The notes under the pieces: generated by a model
What the model was told of the DNA's origin: nothing
The model's input: only the letters and a program-made list of their open reading frames with translations
Databases searched by the model: none
Made by a program: the position numbers and the translations under genes
Assembly: GCA_002050165.1 (NCBI GenBank)
Contig: MWSW01000004.1
Coordinates: 62,001-126,000, forward strand
Length of the DNA stretch: 64,000 nt
Origin: Candidatus Tepidiaquacellales bacterium OLB4/UTCHB1
GTDB taxonomy: Bacteria; Bacteroidota; Ignavibacteria; Tepidaquicellales; Tepidaquicellaceae
Reading direction: 5' to 3'
Part shown: one piece after another, positions 6,441 to 14,893 of the stretch
How positions within the stretch are numbered: position 1 is the stretch's first letter
Layout: each line of letters begins with the position of its first letter

Positions 6441-8842
6441 TTTACATTTTTATTTTTAACCCATCGTTCCAGCCAGACATCGGTTTCCCAAAGTGCATGG
6501 TAAACAGATTCCTTTGATACGTAGCCATGGCTTTCGAATGGCAACATTACTAACCGTGCGATTCCTCCATGACCTTTAATTGCATTATACATTCTTTCGC
6601 TTTGCATTGGAAACGTTCCGGAATTATTATCAGCGATTCCGTGAATGAGCAATAGCGGTTCATTTATTTTATTTGCGTATGTAAAAGGTGACATTCTCAT
6701 ATAAACTTCAGGTGCCTCCCAAAAAGTTCGCTGCTCGGACTGAAAACCAAACGGTGTAAGTGTTCGGTTATAAGCTCCGCTCCTTGCAATTCCGGCTGCG
6801 AACAAATCTGAATGCGCCAAAAGATTTGCTGTCATAAATGCTCCATAGGAATGTCCGCCAATAGCAATGCGGTTAGTATCGGCAATCTTACGTCGAACAA
6901 GTTCGTCAATCGCTGCTTCAGCACTCATTACAAGCTGTTCAACAAATGAATTGTTTGGCTCTTCACCAACTACCGGCATGGTAGGGTCATCAAGAACTGC
7001 GAATCCGCGTAAAACCCAAAAGATTGGCGAACCGGAATAAATCCTCGAAAACTGATACGGCGAATCCCGCACCTGTGAGGCTGCAGCAGAACTTAAAAAT
7101 TCCTGCGGATAAGCCCACATTAAAACCGGAAGTAATGAATCCCCGGGATTGTATCCGGGCGGTAAGTATAGTGTTGCCGTAAGGTTTATTCCATCTTTCC
7201 GTTTGTAACTTATTAATTCACGTTTCACGTTTTCAAGTTGCGGATACGGATTTTTAAAATTTGTCAGAGCTCTGGTACCAAGGTTAAAACTTCGGAAGTA
7301 TAAATTAGGTGGAGTTGTAACCGATTCTTTCAAAGTGAAAAATCCATTATTGTACACTGCAATTGGTCGCTCAAAGTATGGCGCTTCAGACATGAACAGT
7401 CGCTTCACTTTTCCGGTTGAGAGATTGAATTCATCAAGAAAAGGTTTATTCCCTTCCGGTGAAGCACCGATATCAGTAAGGTATATAGATTCACCATTGT
7501 TTACAAACCTCAGCGTTGAAGTCCCGTTAATATTTTTCTGAATTACCGGCAAACCGGGATTGTTGTATCTGTTTTCCGAAGACCGGTCAAATAAAATTCG
7601 CTGTTCAGTGCTTTCCGGATTAATTAAATAAACTTTGGTGTTCCTTGTCTGCCACCTGAAATCTGTTGCAATTGCCCTGCGCCTGTCTCCCCAAAAAATT
7701 CTTGAAAACCTGTTTACAAACTCAGCAATTTCTTTCGGCGAATCACTAAACGGTTCTTCGAGTGAAAACATTTTATCGCGTACCGGTACTTCTTTTGATG
7801 CATCCCCTTCATCCTGCGCAACCAGCCAATATAAGGTTGCAGGAGTATCTTGCCGCCATTCAAACTCCCTCGGACCTTTTACAACTGACCCGAATGCAAT
7901 CGGAACATTTTCGCCCGAAGGTACGGTAGCAATTGAATAAACTTTCTTCCCGTTAATATCGGAAACGTATGCTTCATACGGAAAGTCGTACCATGGAACC
8001 AGAAAAGAATACGGTTTTATAATCTGCTCGATTAAAATATAATTACCGTTAGGAGAAAAGTCGCTCTTTCGAAATATTCCACTAAGACCTGTAAATTTTT
8101 CGTTTCCATGAAGGTCAATTATGTATAATTCGGATGTGCAATAGCTATCGAAAAGGTCAATGTCGTGATTATTTTTCAATAAATCCTGATAAGTCCGAGA
8201 TGGAGCTACTTTTCCCAAATTCTCCTGAATTACCGGACCATCGGGTATTACATCAATTAACGGTACAGGTTTACCAGTGTTTTTTACAAATGAAACGAGA
8301 AGCGATTTACTATCAGGATGCCAGGCAGGTGTTGAGCCTATAATATCATTCACCTGCCTTGATGATAGTTCTCTGGCGGTTGATATTCTGATATCAATGA
8401 TCCACAAATAAAAACCTTCTTCCGCCTGGAGCAAAAACGAAATGAATCGTGAATCAGGCGACCAGTTGACATTTGAGATTCTCAAATCCTCCGGCAATCC
8501 TTTAACTTCAACGGTTTCACCTGTTTCAAAATTAAGTAATGAAATCCCTGTGTTATACCTTGACCTGCTTGATGAATGTTTTTGCGGATTAATTCTCAAG
8601 CCTGCTAACCTGAGCTCGGGTTGAGCAAGATCGGAAATCGGCGGAAAGTCGCGACGTTTAAGCAATGCAATTGTTTTTCCATCAGGGCTTATTGATATCT
8701 GAGGGGCAAGTTCAGCTTCCAGAATCTCCACTATCTCTGACGGCGGTGTCTGATAAGAATCCTGAGCACGAAGAATTATTGCGGAAATCAGAAAAATTAT
8801 AATTGTGATGATTACGGTATTCCCCGGTGAATTAATTTTCAT
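6437..8842 (-). CDS. Prolyl-oligopeptidase family glutamyl endopeptidase (S9D)
   Basis: An 801-residue exported serine peptidase with a signal peptide (about residues 1-26, IILRAQ). An N-terminal beta-propeller (about 50-540) precedes a C-terminal alpha/beta hydrolase domain. The nucleophile motif is GGHSYGAFMT with Ser665; the Asp is in HGIADNNSG and the His in FESHGY. The stretches GIARSGAYNRTLTPFGFQ and MQSERMYNAIKGHG are characteristic of the S9D glutamyl endopeptidases, including the plant chloroplast enzyme. These cleave after Glu in peptides. The length is slightly below the plant enzyme without its transit peptide. It is followed by an overlapping lipoprotein gene. Export suggests a role in extracellular or periplasmic peptide breakdown, which suits an amino-acid-using organism. 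Confidence 0.88.
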   Translation of the reverse strand: MKINSPGNTVIITIIIFLISAIILRAQDSYQTPPSEIVEILEAELAPQISISPDGKTIALLKRRDFPPISDLAQPELRLAGLRINPQKHSSSRSRYNTGISLLNFETGETVEVKGLPEDLRISNVNWSPDSRFISFLLQAEEGFYLWIIDIRISTARELSSRQVNDIIGSTPAWHPDSKSLLVSFVKNTGKPVPLIDVIPDGPVIQENLGKVAPSRTYQDLLKNNHDIDLFDSYCTSELYIIDLHGNEKFTGLSGIFRKSDFSPNGNYILIEQIIKPYSFLVPWYDFPYEAYVSDINGKKVYSIATVPSGENVPIAFGSVVKGPREFEWRQDTPATLYWLVAQDEGDASKEVPVRDKMFSLEEPFSDSPKEIAEFVNRFSRIFWGDRRRAIATDFRWQTRNTKVYLINPESTEQRILFDRSSENRYNNPGLPVIQKNINGTSTLRFVNNGESIYLTDIGASPEGNKPFLDEFNLSTGKVKRLFMSEAPYFERPIAVYNNGFFTLKESVTTPPNLYFRSFNLGTRALTNFKNPYPQLENVKRELISYKRKDGINLTATLYLPPGYNPGDSLLPVLMWAYPQEFLSSAAASQVRDSPYQFSRIYSGSPIFWVLRGFAVLDDPTMPVVGEEPNNSFVEQLVMSAEAAIDELVRRKIADTNRIAIGGHSYGAFMTANLLAHSDLFAAGIARSGAYNRTLTPFGFQSEQRTFWEAPEVYMRMSPFTYANKINEPLLLIHGIADNNSGTFPMQSERMYNAIKGHGGIARLVMLPFESHGYVSKESVYHALWETDVWLERWVKNKNVK

Positions 8843-8937
8843 TCAGAGATTATTTAAATGAATAAAATTTATTTTTTTGAGTTTTGAATGTGTGTTCTGA
8901 TGACTATAATTGAAATTCAAAAATTTTTATAAAATTG

Positions 8938-9408
8938 ATGTTTGGTTTTAAACTCGGATTCATTGCGCTATCCGTTTTGTTGTATCTCATATCTCTTTTA
9001 CTTCCGGTATTCGTCGGAATTTCTGAAACTGTATCGTACAGCGGATTCTCCTGTCTCTTCATGGGATGGTTTTCATTTTCAATGGGTATAATCTACACGT
9101 TACCTTATCTTACAAATTTCGTATATTTCCTTTCCATTCCATTCGGATTATTTAAATTGACAACGTATATTGCAATACCACTGATGGTTATCGTGCTTAT
9201 AACTGCATTTCCTGCTTTTACAATAACACAAATGATAACTGATGAAACCGGCAGGATGGTAACGGTAACGGCCGGTAGCGGTATGTATGTTTGGTATCTT
9301 AGTTACGTGATTTTTTTGTTCTCTCTGTTTATTCCTAACTACAGGAGGAAAGTTAAATTCGAAAATCCCGAAGAAGACTATACCCGAGATATTGAAAGTA
9401 TCTATTAA
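8938..9408 (+). CDS. Hypothetical integral membrane protein
   Basis: A 156-residue protein with about four hydrophobic segments (around 4-25, 35-60, 65-90 and 120-140) and a charged C-terminal tail with KFENPEEDYTRD. The ATG at 8938 is preferred over the adjacent TTG. I do not recognise the family. It is divergent from the S9 peptidase gene, with a short shared upstream region at 8843-8937, and has no visible operon partner. Confidence 0.5.
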   Translation: MFGFKLGFIALSVLLYLISLLLPVFVGISETVSYSGFSCLFMGWFSFSMGIIYTLPYLTNFVYFLSIPFGLFKLTTYIAIPLMVIVLITAFPAFTITQMITDETGRMVTVTAGSGMYVWYLSYVIFLFSLFIPNYRRKVKFENPEEDYTRDIESIY

Positions 9409-9674
9409 CCCCTGACGAAAAACAGGGATAAAAAAATTACGTTTAACGACTATCGGAAGTTTTTATATTCATGTGATATCCGATTAAAAAACAAAGTTGT
9501 AATTTCATCCGTTCGGATTAATAAGTCTTCCGGTTTACCTCTAAATAATTTAATCTTTCAGGAAAAAAAGCATATTCAACTTCTGCGCTTCTGTAAAACA
9601 TAATTCAATCTCTTTTGAAATAATAAACACTAATTTTAAAACAATTTCGTTATCTTAACAATCAAAAAAATATC

Positions 9675-10460
9675 ATGAAAAAAGCAGTATCCATTTTATT
9701 GTTGTTAACCTTTTTAACCATCGGCAGCTTGTTATCTCAAACTAAAAGAGATACAACTATTTCCGGGAAATTACATTCCGATGAAACCGATTTAATTACG
9801 TTAACATGTAATCTCGAGCTGTACGACAGCGTATGGTATCTCCAACAAAATTACGTTCTGAAAATTAACAACCATGAATTTTTAAGAGAGGTTGAACTTT
9901 ACGACGAGATACCGGAACTGTATTTGGTTGACCTTGATGTGGAAGACAATTTTATTGAAGTTGCAGTGCGGATTCCTTCTTTTTATTTCCTGTATTACGA
10001 TATATACAGATTCAACGGCGATGAAATTAAATTCCTTGGCGAAATTCCCTCTATTGGTGATGTTACATTCTGGGGGAATAACGATATTACAGCTCCTCAG
10101 TACATGGGCTTTTGGGAGTTAACCGGTGATTTTCAACTGACGGGTGACAGTATCTCACCGGTAGTTAAAGAAAGTTATACTCCGGAACTCTTCTGGGATA
10201 AAGAAATTTTAGCTACTGAAAAAATTACATTACACGTTGAGAAAAATGATGACAGTCAAACCACAACAATTGAACCCGGTGAAACTATTGAAATAATAAA
10301 AGTGGACATACGCGAACATTGTGAAGAAGAAATTATTCAATATCCGTTTACCAATTCGGACTGTAGCTGGTATTATTTGAAGTCTTCTTCGGGAAAAACA
10401 GGTTGGGTGAGGTTAAAGAATTTTATGGATAAAGTTGAAGGTTTATCCTGGGCGGGTTAA
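9675..10460 (+). CDS. Hypothetical secreted protein with SH3-like C-terminus
   Basis: A 261-residue protein with a signal peptide (about residues 1-22, GSLLSQ). The central region is rich in acidic and aromatic residues and has no motif I recognise. The last 60 residues include the pattern WYYLKSSSGKTGWVRLKNF, typical of bacterial SH3-like modules (S-G-x-x-G-W-V) found in cell-wall or surface proteins. It is preceded by a 266-base intergenic stretch in which I see nothing definite. Probably an envelope protein of unknown role. Confidence 0.6.
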   Translation: MKKAVSILLLLTFLTIGSLLSQTKRDTTISGKLHSDETDLITLTCNLELYDSVWYLQQNYVLKINNHEFLREVELYDEIPELYLVDLDVEDNFIEVAVRIPSFYFLYYDIYRFNGDEIKFLGEIPSIGDVTFWGNNDITAPQYMGFWELTGDFQLTGDSISPVVKESYTPELFWDKEILATEKITLHVEKNDDSQTTTIEPGETIEIIKVDIREHCEEEIIQYPFTNSDCSWYYLKSSSGKTGWVRLKNFMDKVEGLSWAG

Positions 10461-10598
10461 TAACAGAACAACTGAAGTTTAACTGTATTCACTTAACCTG
10501 TGAGCTCTTTACTATCCGATTGTTCAATATATATAACTAAAAGCGATAATTTTTATTTTATCATTGAAAATTTTTATCTATTACAATCAGAAATATTT

Positions 10599-10612
10599 AT
10601 GATTAAAATCAT
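10599..10612. promoter_or_regulatory. Putative FNR/DNR-like palindrome upstream of the narK-like gene
   Basis: The sequence ATGATTAAAATCAT is a 5-bp inverted repeat with a 4-base spacer, of the CRP/FNR-family form TGAT-N4-ATCA. It lies 140 bases upstream of the narK-like start in a 291-base intergenic region. Near-identical sites occur upstream of the tryptophan/indoleacetate-type operon (14785-14798) and the nos operon (36281-36294). Such short motifs also occur by chance. Confidence 0.4.
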
Positions 10613-10751
10613 TCTACGGTAGTATAAAATGAACAACTTTTGCATTAAACAGTTACCGGAATGATTTGGCAAAAAATTATAGTTTTTCGTGAACAAATTT
10701 TCTGATGGCAAATTTCTGGTCCCGGTTTAAATATAAATCAAAATTCACACT

Positions 10752-12269
10752 ATGAGCAGTGACTCATATCCACATGCAACAAGAATTCTTATATTGAATA
10801 CGGTTGCATTTATTTTATCGTTTGCAGCCTGGATGATAAACGGTGTGTTAGTAACTTTTTTAGTGTCCAATGGATTGTTCAACTGGTCACCTTTAGAAAT
10901 CGGATTTTTATTGGGTATTCCGGTACTTTTCGGTTCGGTTACAAGATTGCCTATCGGAATTCTCACCGATAAATTAGGAGGGAAAAATGTAATGACCGCA
11001 ATTTTAATATTAAGCGCGGTACCTCTTTTTTTCCTTTCGATGGCAAACAGTTACATTGTGTTCTTTCTGCTTAGTTTCGGGTTCGGGCTCGCCGGCAGTT
11101 CATTTGCAGCAGGAGTTGCATATACAAGTTTATGGTTTCCAAAAGAAAAGCAGGGCACAGCATTGGGTATTTTCGGTAGTGGTACTCTCGGTGCATCACT
11201 TACTACGCTTTTTTCTCCAACAGCGCTGAAGTATCTCACAAATGATGGCACGAATCTGGAAGGATGGCGGACTCTGCCGCAATTATACGCAGGTATGTTA
11301 ATTTTAATGGCAGTAATTTATTGGATAGGTACCAAGAATAAATTACCAACGCAAAGTAAGACTTTTGTGGAACGACTTGCGCCATTAAAGGAGATCCGCG
11401 TTTGGAGGTTCGGTTTATATTACTTCTTTACCTTCGGAAGTTTCGTTGCGCTCGCCCAATGGCTTATTCCATATTATGTAAATGTATATTCCCTGTCAAT
11501 CGTGATGGCCGGTTTTATGGCAACTGCATTTAGTTTTCCGGCAGGAATAATCCGGAGCCTTGGTGGGTGGTTATCGGATAAATCAAGCGCAAGAACAGTT
11601 TTACTTTGGGTTTTCGGTACTGCAATAATCGGATTGATATTTCTGTTTCCGCCAAGGATGGAACTATTGGCTCCGGGTGAAGGTGTGATCTCAAAGAATT
11701 CTGGTGTGGTAAAAGAAATAACCGCTAACGAAATTGTGGTCGGTGATTCCAGATATGTAATTCAACAACAGGAACAGGAACGACACGATACAAAAATTTA
11801 TTTTGGGATTCATAGGGATAAAGAAGATTTTCTGCTCCTGCCTAACGCGAACTTCTGGCATGAACCACAGGTGAAAGTCGGAGATTCGGTCTTAGTTGGT
11901 CAACTTATTGCAAAAGGTTCAACCCACATTTATTTTCAGGCTAATATTTGGATATTTACAGGAATAGTTTTTATAATAGGGTTATTAATGGGAATCGGCA
12001 GTGCGGCTGTATATAAGCATATAGCGGATTATTATCCGACAAATATTGGCGCGGTTGGCGGTATTGTTGGTGTTCTCGGCGGACTGGGCGGATTTGCAGG
12101 ACCAATCATTTTCGGATACCTTTTGAAAACAACCGGTGTTTGGACAACCTGCTGGATTTTTCTATCAGTCGTGGCACTGGTTTGTATTATCTTACAAAGA
12201 TTTGCAATCAAAGCAATTATTCAACAGGATTCGGAAAAAAAACAAAAAACAACCGGTGCTTTGGTCTAA
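10752..12269 (+). CDS. NarK-type nitrate/nitrite transporter (MFS) with an inserted extra domain
   Basis: A 505-residue major facilitator protein of the nitrate/nitrite porter family. Family signatures are visible: WFPKEKQGTALGIFGSGTLG in the first half and GAVGGIVGVLGGLGGFAGP in the second, plus arginines in TRLPIG and IIRSLGG at the substrate-binding positions of NarK. The protein probably moves nitrate or nitrite across the inner membrane for respiration. Between the segment ending IFLFPPRME (about residue 308) and the next membrane helix (about 397) there is a soluble insertion of roughly 90 residues. It contains LLAPGEGVISKNSG and VKVGDSVLVGQLIAKGS, patterns of a biotinyl/lipoyl-like (barrel-sandwich hybrid) fold. 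Typical NarK proteins lack this and are shorter. The TDT-family gene follows after 14 bases. No nitrate reductase is encoded in the window. Confidence 0.8.
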   Translation: MSSDSYPHATRILILNTVAFILSFAAWMINGVLVTFLVSNGLFNWSPLEIGFLLGIPVLFGSVTRLPIGILTDKLGGKNVMTAILILSAVPLFFLSMANSYIVFFLLSFGFGLAGSSFAAGVAYTSLWFPKEKQGTALGIFGSGTLGASLTTLFSPTALKYLTNDGTNLEGWRTLPQLYAGMLILMAVIYWIGTKNKLPTQSKTFVERLAPLKEIRVWRFGLYYFFTFGSFVALAQWLIPYYVNVYSLSIVMAGFMATAFSFPAGIIRSLGGWLSDKSSARTVLLWVFGTAIIGLIFLFPPRMELLAPGEGVISKNSGVVKEITANEIVVGDSRYVIQQQEQERHDTKIYFGIHRDKEDFLLLPNANFWHEPQVKVGDSVLVGQLIAKGSTHIYFQANIWIFTGIVFIIGLLMGIGSAAVYKHIADYYPTNIGAVGGIVGVLGGLGGFAGPIIFGYLLKTTGVWTTCWIFLSVVALVCIILQRFAIKAIIQQDSEKKQKTTGALV

Positions 12270-12283
12270 TCCAACTATAAAAA

Positions 12284-13384
12284 ATGTCAGAAAATAATTC
12301 ATCCCAATCTGATAAACTAAGTTCGTTTTTTTTCTCTTCACGGGTATCCCTCAACCTTTTTGAGATGGTGAAAAATATGCCACCGTCTTATTTCGCTATT
12401 GTAATGGCAACGGGAATTGTTTCTATTGCATCACTATTCCTTAAGTTTCCAGTTATTCCAGAATTTTTATTTTGGTTGAATATCATTTTCTATGTTGCCG
12501 GATGTGTATTTGTAACGCTAAGAATATTATTTTACGGGAGAGATTTTCTGAACGATCTGTTTGATCACGCCACTGGTCCGGGTTTTTTTACCATCGTCGC
12601 CGCTACCTGTGTGCTTGGGACTCAATTCATTTTGCTCGATGATGATTATATAATCGCTGTTATTTTATGGATAATCGGAGTGATTTTATGGTTACTGATT
12701 ACGTTCACAATTTTTACAACTTTCACCATTAAGGAAAAAAAACCTTCACTCATTGACGGTATAAACGGTGGATGGCTTCTCGCAGTAGTCTCAACCCAAT
12801 CGCTTGCAGTACTTAGCTCTCGACTCTCAATGCACTTTGAAGAATACAGATTGGTAATGAATTTTTTTGCTTTTTCCATGTGGCTATGGGGCGGGATGCA
12901 GTATATCTGGATGATCTCACTGATATTCTATCGTTATACATTTTTCAAATTTTCCCCCGGGGATCTTTCTCCGCCTTATTGGATTAATATGGGTGCAATG
13001 GCTATTTCCACACTCGCCGGATCGCTTCTGATTATTAATACTCCTCACGCCCCCTTCCTGTTTTCAACGCTCGCATTCTTAAAAGGATTTACTATTTTCT
13101 ACTGGGCAACCGGAACGTGGTGGATTCCTATGCTCATTATTCTTGCGGTTTGGCGGCACATTTATAAAAAATTTCCGCTCAAATACGATCCGCTTTACTG
13201 GGGTGCTGTCTTCCCACTCGGTATGTACACAGCTTGTACTTACGAATTAGGATTGGCAATGCAACTAGAATTCCTGATGCCGATACCGGAGTATTTTATC
13301 TATTTAGCGTTACTTGCCTGGGGAGCTGCTTTCTTCGGGTTCATGCACAATTTGTTCAAAAATATTTTCAAAACACATTTATAA
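12284..13384 (+). CDS. TDT/SLAC1-family transporter (TehA-like)
   Basis: A 366-residue membrane protein with about ten hydrophobic segments. The start of the first helix, NMPPSYFAIVMATGIVSIAS, is the characteristic opening of the tellurite-resistance/dicarboxylate transporter (TDT) family, which includes TehA, Mae1 and plant SLAC1 anion channels. Substrates in the family range from sulfite to malate and chloride or nitrate, so the substrate here cannot be named. It sits 14 bases after the NarK-type gene and is probably cotranscribed, which makes an anion such as nitrate or nitrite an attractive but unproven guess. Confidence 0.75.
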   Translation: MSENNSSQSDKLSSFFFSSRVSLNLFEMVKNMPPSYFAIVMATGIVSIASLFLKFPVIPEFLFWLNIIFYVAGCVFVTLRILFYGRDFLNDLFDHATGPGFFTIVAATCVLGTQFILLDDDYIIAVILWIIGVILWLLITFTIFTTFTIKEKKPSLIDGINGGWLLAVVSTQSLAVLSSRLSMHFEEYRLVMNFFAFSMWLWGGMQYIWMISLIFYRYTFFKFSPGDLSPPYWINMGAMAISTLAGSLLIINTPHAPFLFSTLAFLKGFTIFYWATGTWWIPMLIILAVWRHIYKKFPLKYDPLYWGAVFPLGMYTACTYELGLAMQLEFLMPIPEYFIYLALLAWGAAFFGFMHNLFKNIFKTHL

Positions 13385-13662
13385 AAAATTTACTTCTGTA
13401 TTTACGGGCTTTGAATACCGTTATAGAAAGTTTTTTCAGGATAAAGTTCAGCAAAAGCTCCTTCTGTATTGAAGAGTTAAAAAACAATACAGTTGATTAG
13501 TTAGAGTTAGGTTGATTCTAAAGACTGATGATTTTTTATATCTAAAATTCTCTTAATAAAAATTTTTATCATTGGACAAAACAAATGTCATGCCTGCGAA
13601 GTAAAAGAACAAAAAACTTCATGAAATTTCATGAAAAAATTTCCAAATCAAAAACAACAACA

Positions 13663-14529
13663 ATGAAACATTTAATTGTTTTATCCGCTTTGTTTGTGTC
13701 TTTAATTTTCTCCGCATGTGAGTCAAAAAATTCTGACCGGGATTTTATTGCTGATGGTGAAAATTTATCAGGATACCAAAATCAACCCGGTACTTTAAAT
13801 GAACAAAATGTAACTGATAAAACTAGAAAGGAAACCCAAACCGACGGCAACGAAGTCTCTTCTGTTAACATCACTGAACGAAAACTCATCAAACAGGGAA
13901 CAATAAAGTTTGAGACAAAAGATCCCGGGGCTACAAAAGAAATCATTTCAGGAGCTGTTAAAGAGTTCAACGGTTACATTTCAAGCGATAATATTCAATC
14001 CAGCAAGTCAAACATAGTCCACAAGGTGCAAATCAGGGTTCCTGCAGAAAATTTTGATTTATTGTTAAACCGAATCACGGAAAGCGCCGATAAGCTCGAC
14101 AGTAAGAATATTAGAGTTCTGGACGTTACCGAAGAGTTTATTGATGTTGAAGCCCGGATAAAAACAAAAAAGGAACTTGAGGCCCGCTATAAAGAAATTT
14201 TGACCCAGGCAAAAACTGTCGCAGAAATTCTATCTATTGAAGAAGAAATTGGTAAGTTGAGAACAGAAATTGAATCCGCTGAGGGGCGATTAAAATATCT
14301 CAGAAATCAAATCGGATATGGAACTCTGATTGTTGAGTTTTATGAAACCCCTGGGACGTCGTTCGGCTTTTTTGACAAGTTGTTTAACGCTTTGGAAAAA
14401 GGATGGGAAGGATTTTTGACATTTATTATCGGACTCGTCTATATCTGGCCATTTATCCTGATCCTGATTGGAATAATTTTTATTCTTGTCAGATTTTTCA
14501 AAAAACGAAAGAAAAAAGTTAAAGCATAA
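13663..14529 (+). CDS. DUF4349-domain lipoprotein
   Basis: A lipoprotein of about 288 residues counted from the ATG at 13663; an upstream ATG at 13585 is possible, but the later start puts a lipobox (LIFSAC) where it belongs. The mature part matches DUF4349: the opening ERKLIKQGTIKFETKD, a central segment VHKVQIRVPAENFD, a coiled-coil region (about 180-225, rich in K and E with EEEIGKLRTEIESAEGRL), and a C-terminal membrane helix followed by a basic tail. The family is found in many envelopes and has no settled function. The protein would be held in the membrane at both ends. A terminator follows at 14591. Confidence 0.8.
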   Translation: MKHLIVLSALFVSLIFSACESKNSDRDFIADGENLSGYQNQPGTLNEQNVTDKTRKETQTDGNEVSSVNITERKLIKQGTIKFETKDPGATKEIISGAVKEFNGYISSDNIQSSKSNIVHKVQIRVPAENFDLLLNRITESADKLDSKNIRVLDVTEEFIDVEARIKTKKELEARYKEILTQAKTVAEILSIEEEIGKLRTEIESAEGRLKYLRNQIGYGTLIVEFYETPGTSFGFFDKLFNALEKGWEGFLTFIIGLVYIWPFILILIGIIFILVRFFKKRKKKVKA

Positions 14530-14590
14530 ACAAACATTCCTGAAGTAAGACTTTTGGAGAATTGTTAAGTTTTAAAGTTGACCTATAATC

Positions 14591-14620
14591 ACGGGAAGTC
14601 AATGGCTTCCCGTATTTTTT
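14591..14620 (+). terminator. Rho-independent terminator after the DUF4349 gene
   Basis: An 8-bp stem, ACGGGAAG at 14591-14598 paired with CTTCCCGT at 14606-14613, has a 7-base loop and is followed by A and a T run. It separates the DUF4349 gene from the large catabolic operon. The rest of 14530-14893 holds an FNR-like site and no gene that I can support. Confidence 0.88.
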
Positions 14621-14784
14621 TAATCCGCTGTTACTGATTTGAACGTGTAATCAAATATAACTTTTTCTCTGTGCAATAATATTGCATGCGTAAGAACTGT
14701 TACTTCTTTAATTGAATTTAAAATTCTCGAATGTCAATTCCTGTTTTATTTATTCCTCACACAACCTACAAGACAGGTTTTAAT

Positions 14785-14798
14785 ATGATTAAAGTCAT
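14785..14798. promoter_or_regulatory. Putative FNR/DNR-like palindrome upstream of the fifteen-gene operon
   Basis: ATGATTAAAGTCAT, of the form TGAT-N4-GTCA, lies 95 bases upstream of the first start codon of the operon. It differs by one base from the site at 10599-10612. If bound by an anaerobic CRP/FNR-family regulator, it would couple tryptophan/indoleacetate breakdown to anoxic respiration. Confidence 0.4.
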
Positions 14799-14893
14799 TT
14801 TATCACATAAATCAACGAAATAGATTTAATCTTGGTGCCGGATTAAACCTGCTTCAAATAATGAATGACTAAATACCTCAAAAAATATTTCCG

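Noticed and set aside
9411-9432. CCCTG...CAGGG hairpin after the small membrane-protein gene
   Set aside because: Only a 5-bp stem and followed by A rather than T on the plus strand, so it is not a convincing terminator in either direction.
12284-13384. Calling the TDT protein a tellurite-resistance protein
   Set aside because: Only the family can be supported; substrates vary from dicarboxylates to anions, and the neighbour suggests an anion.
13234-13500. Plus-strand frame overlapping the end of the TDT gene
   Set aside because: Most of it is an out-of-frame reading of the transporter; the rest is an AT-rich intergenic stretch.
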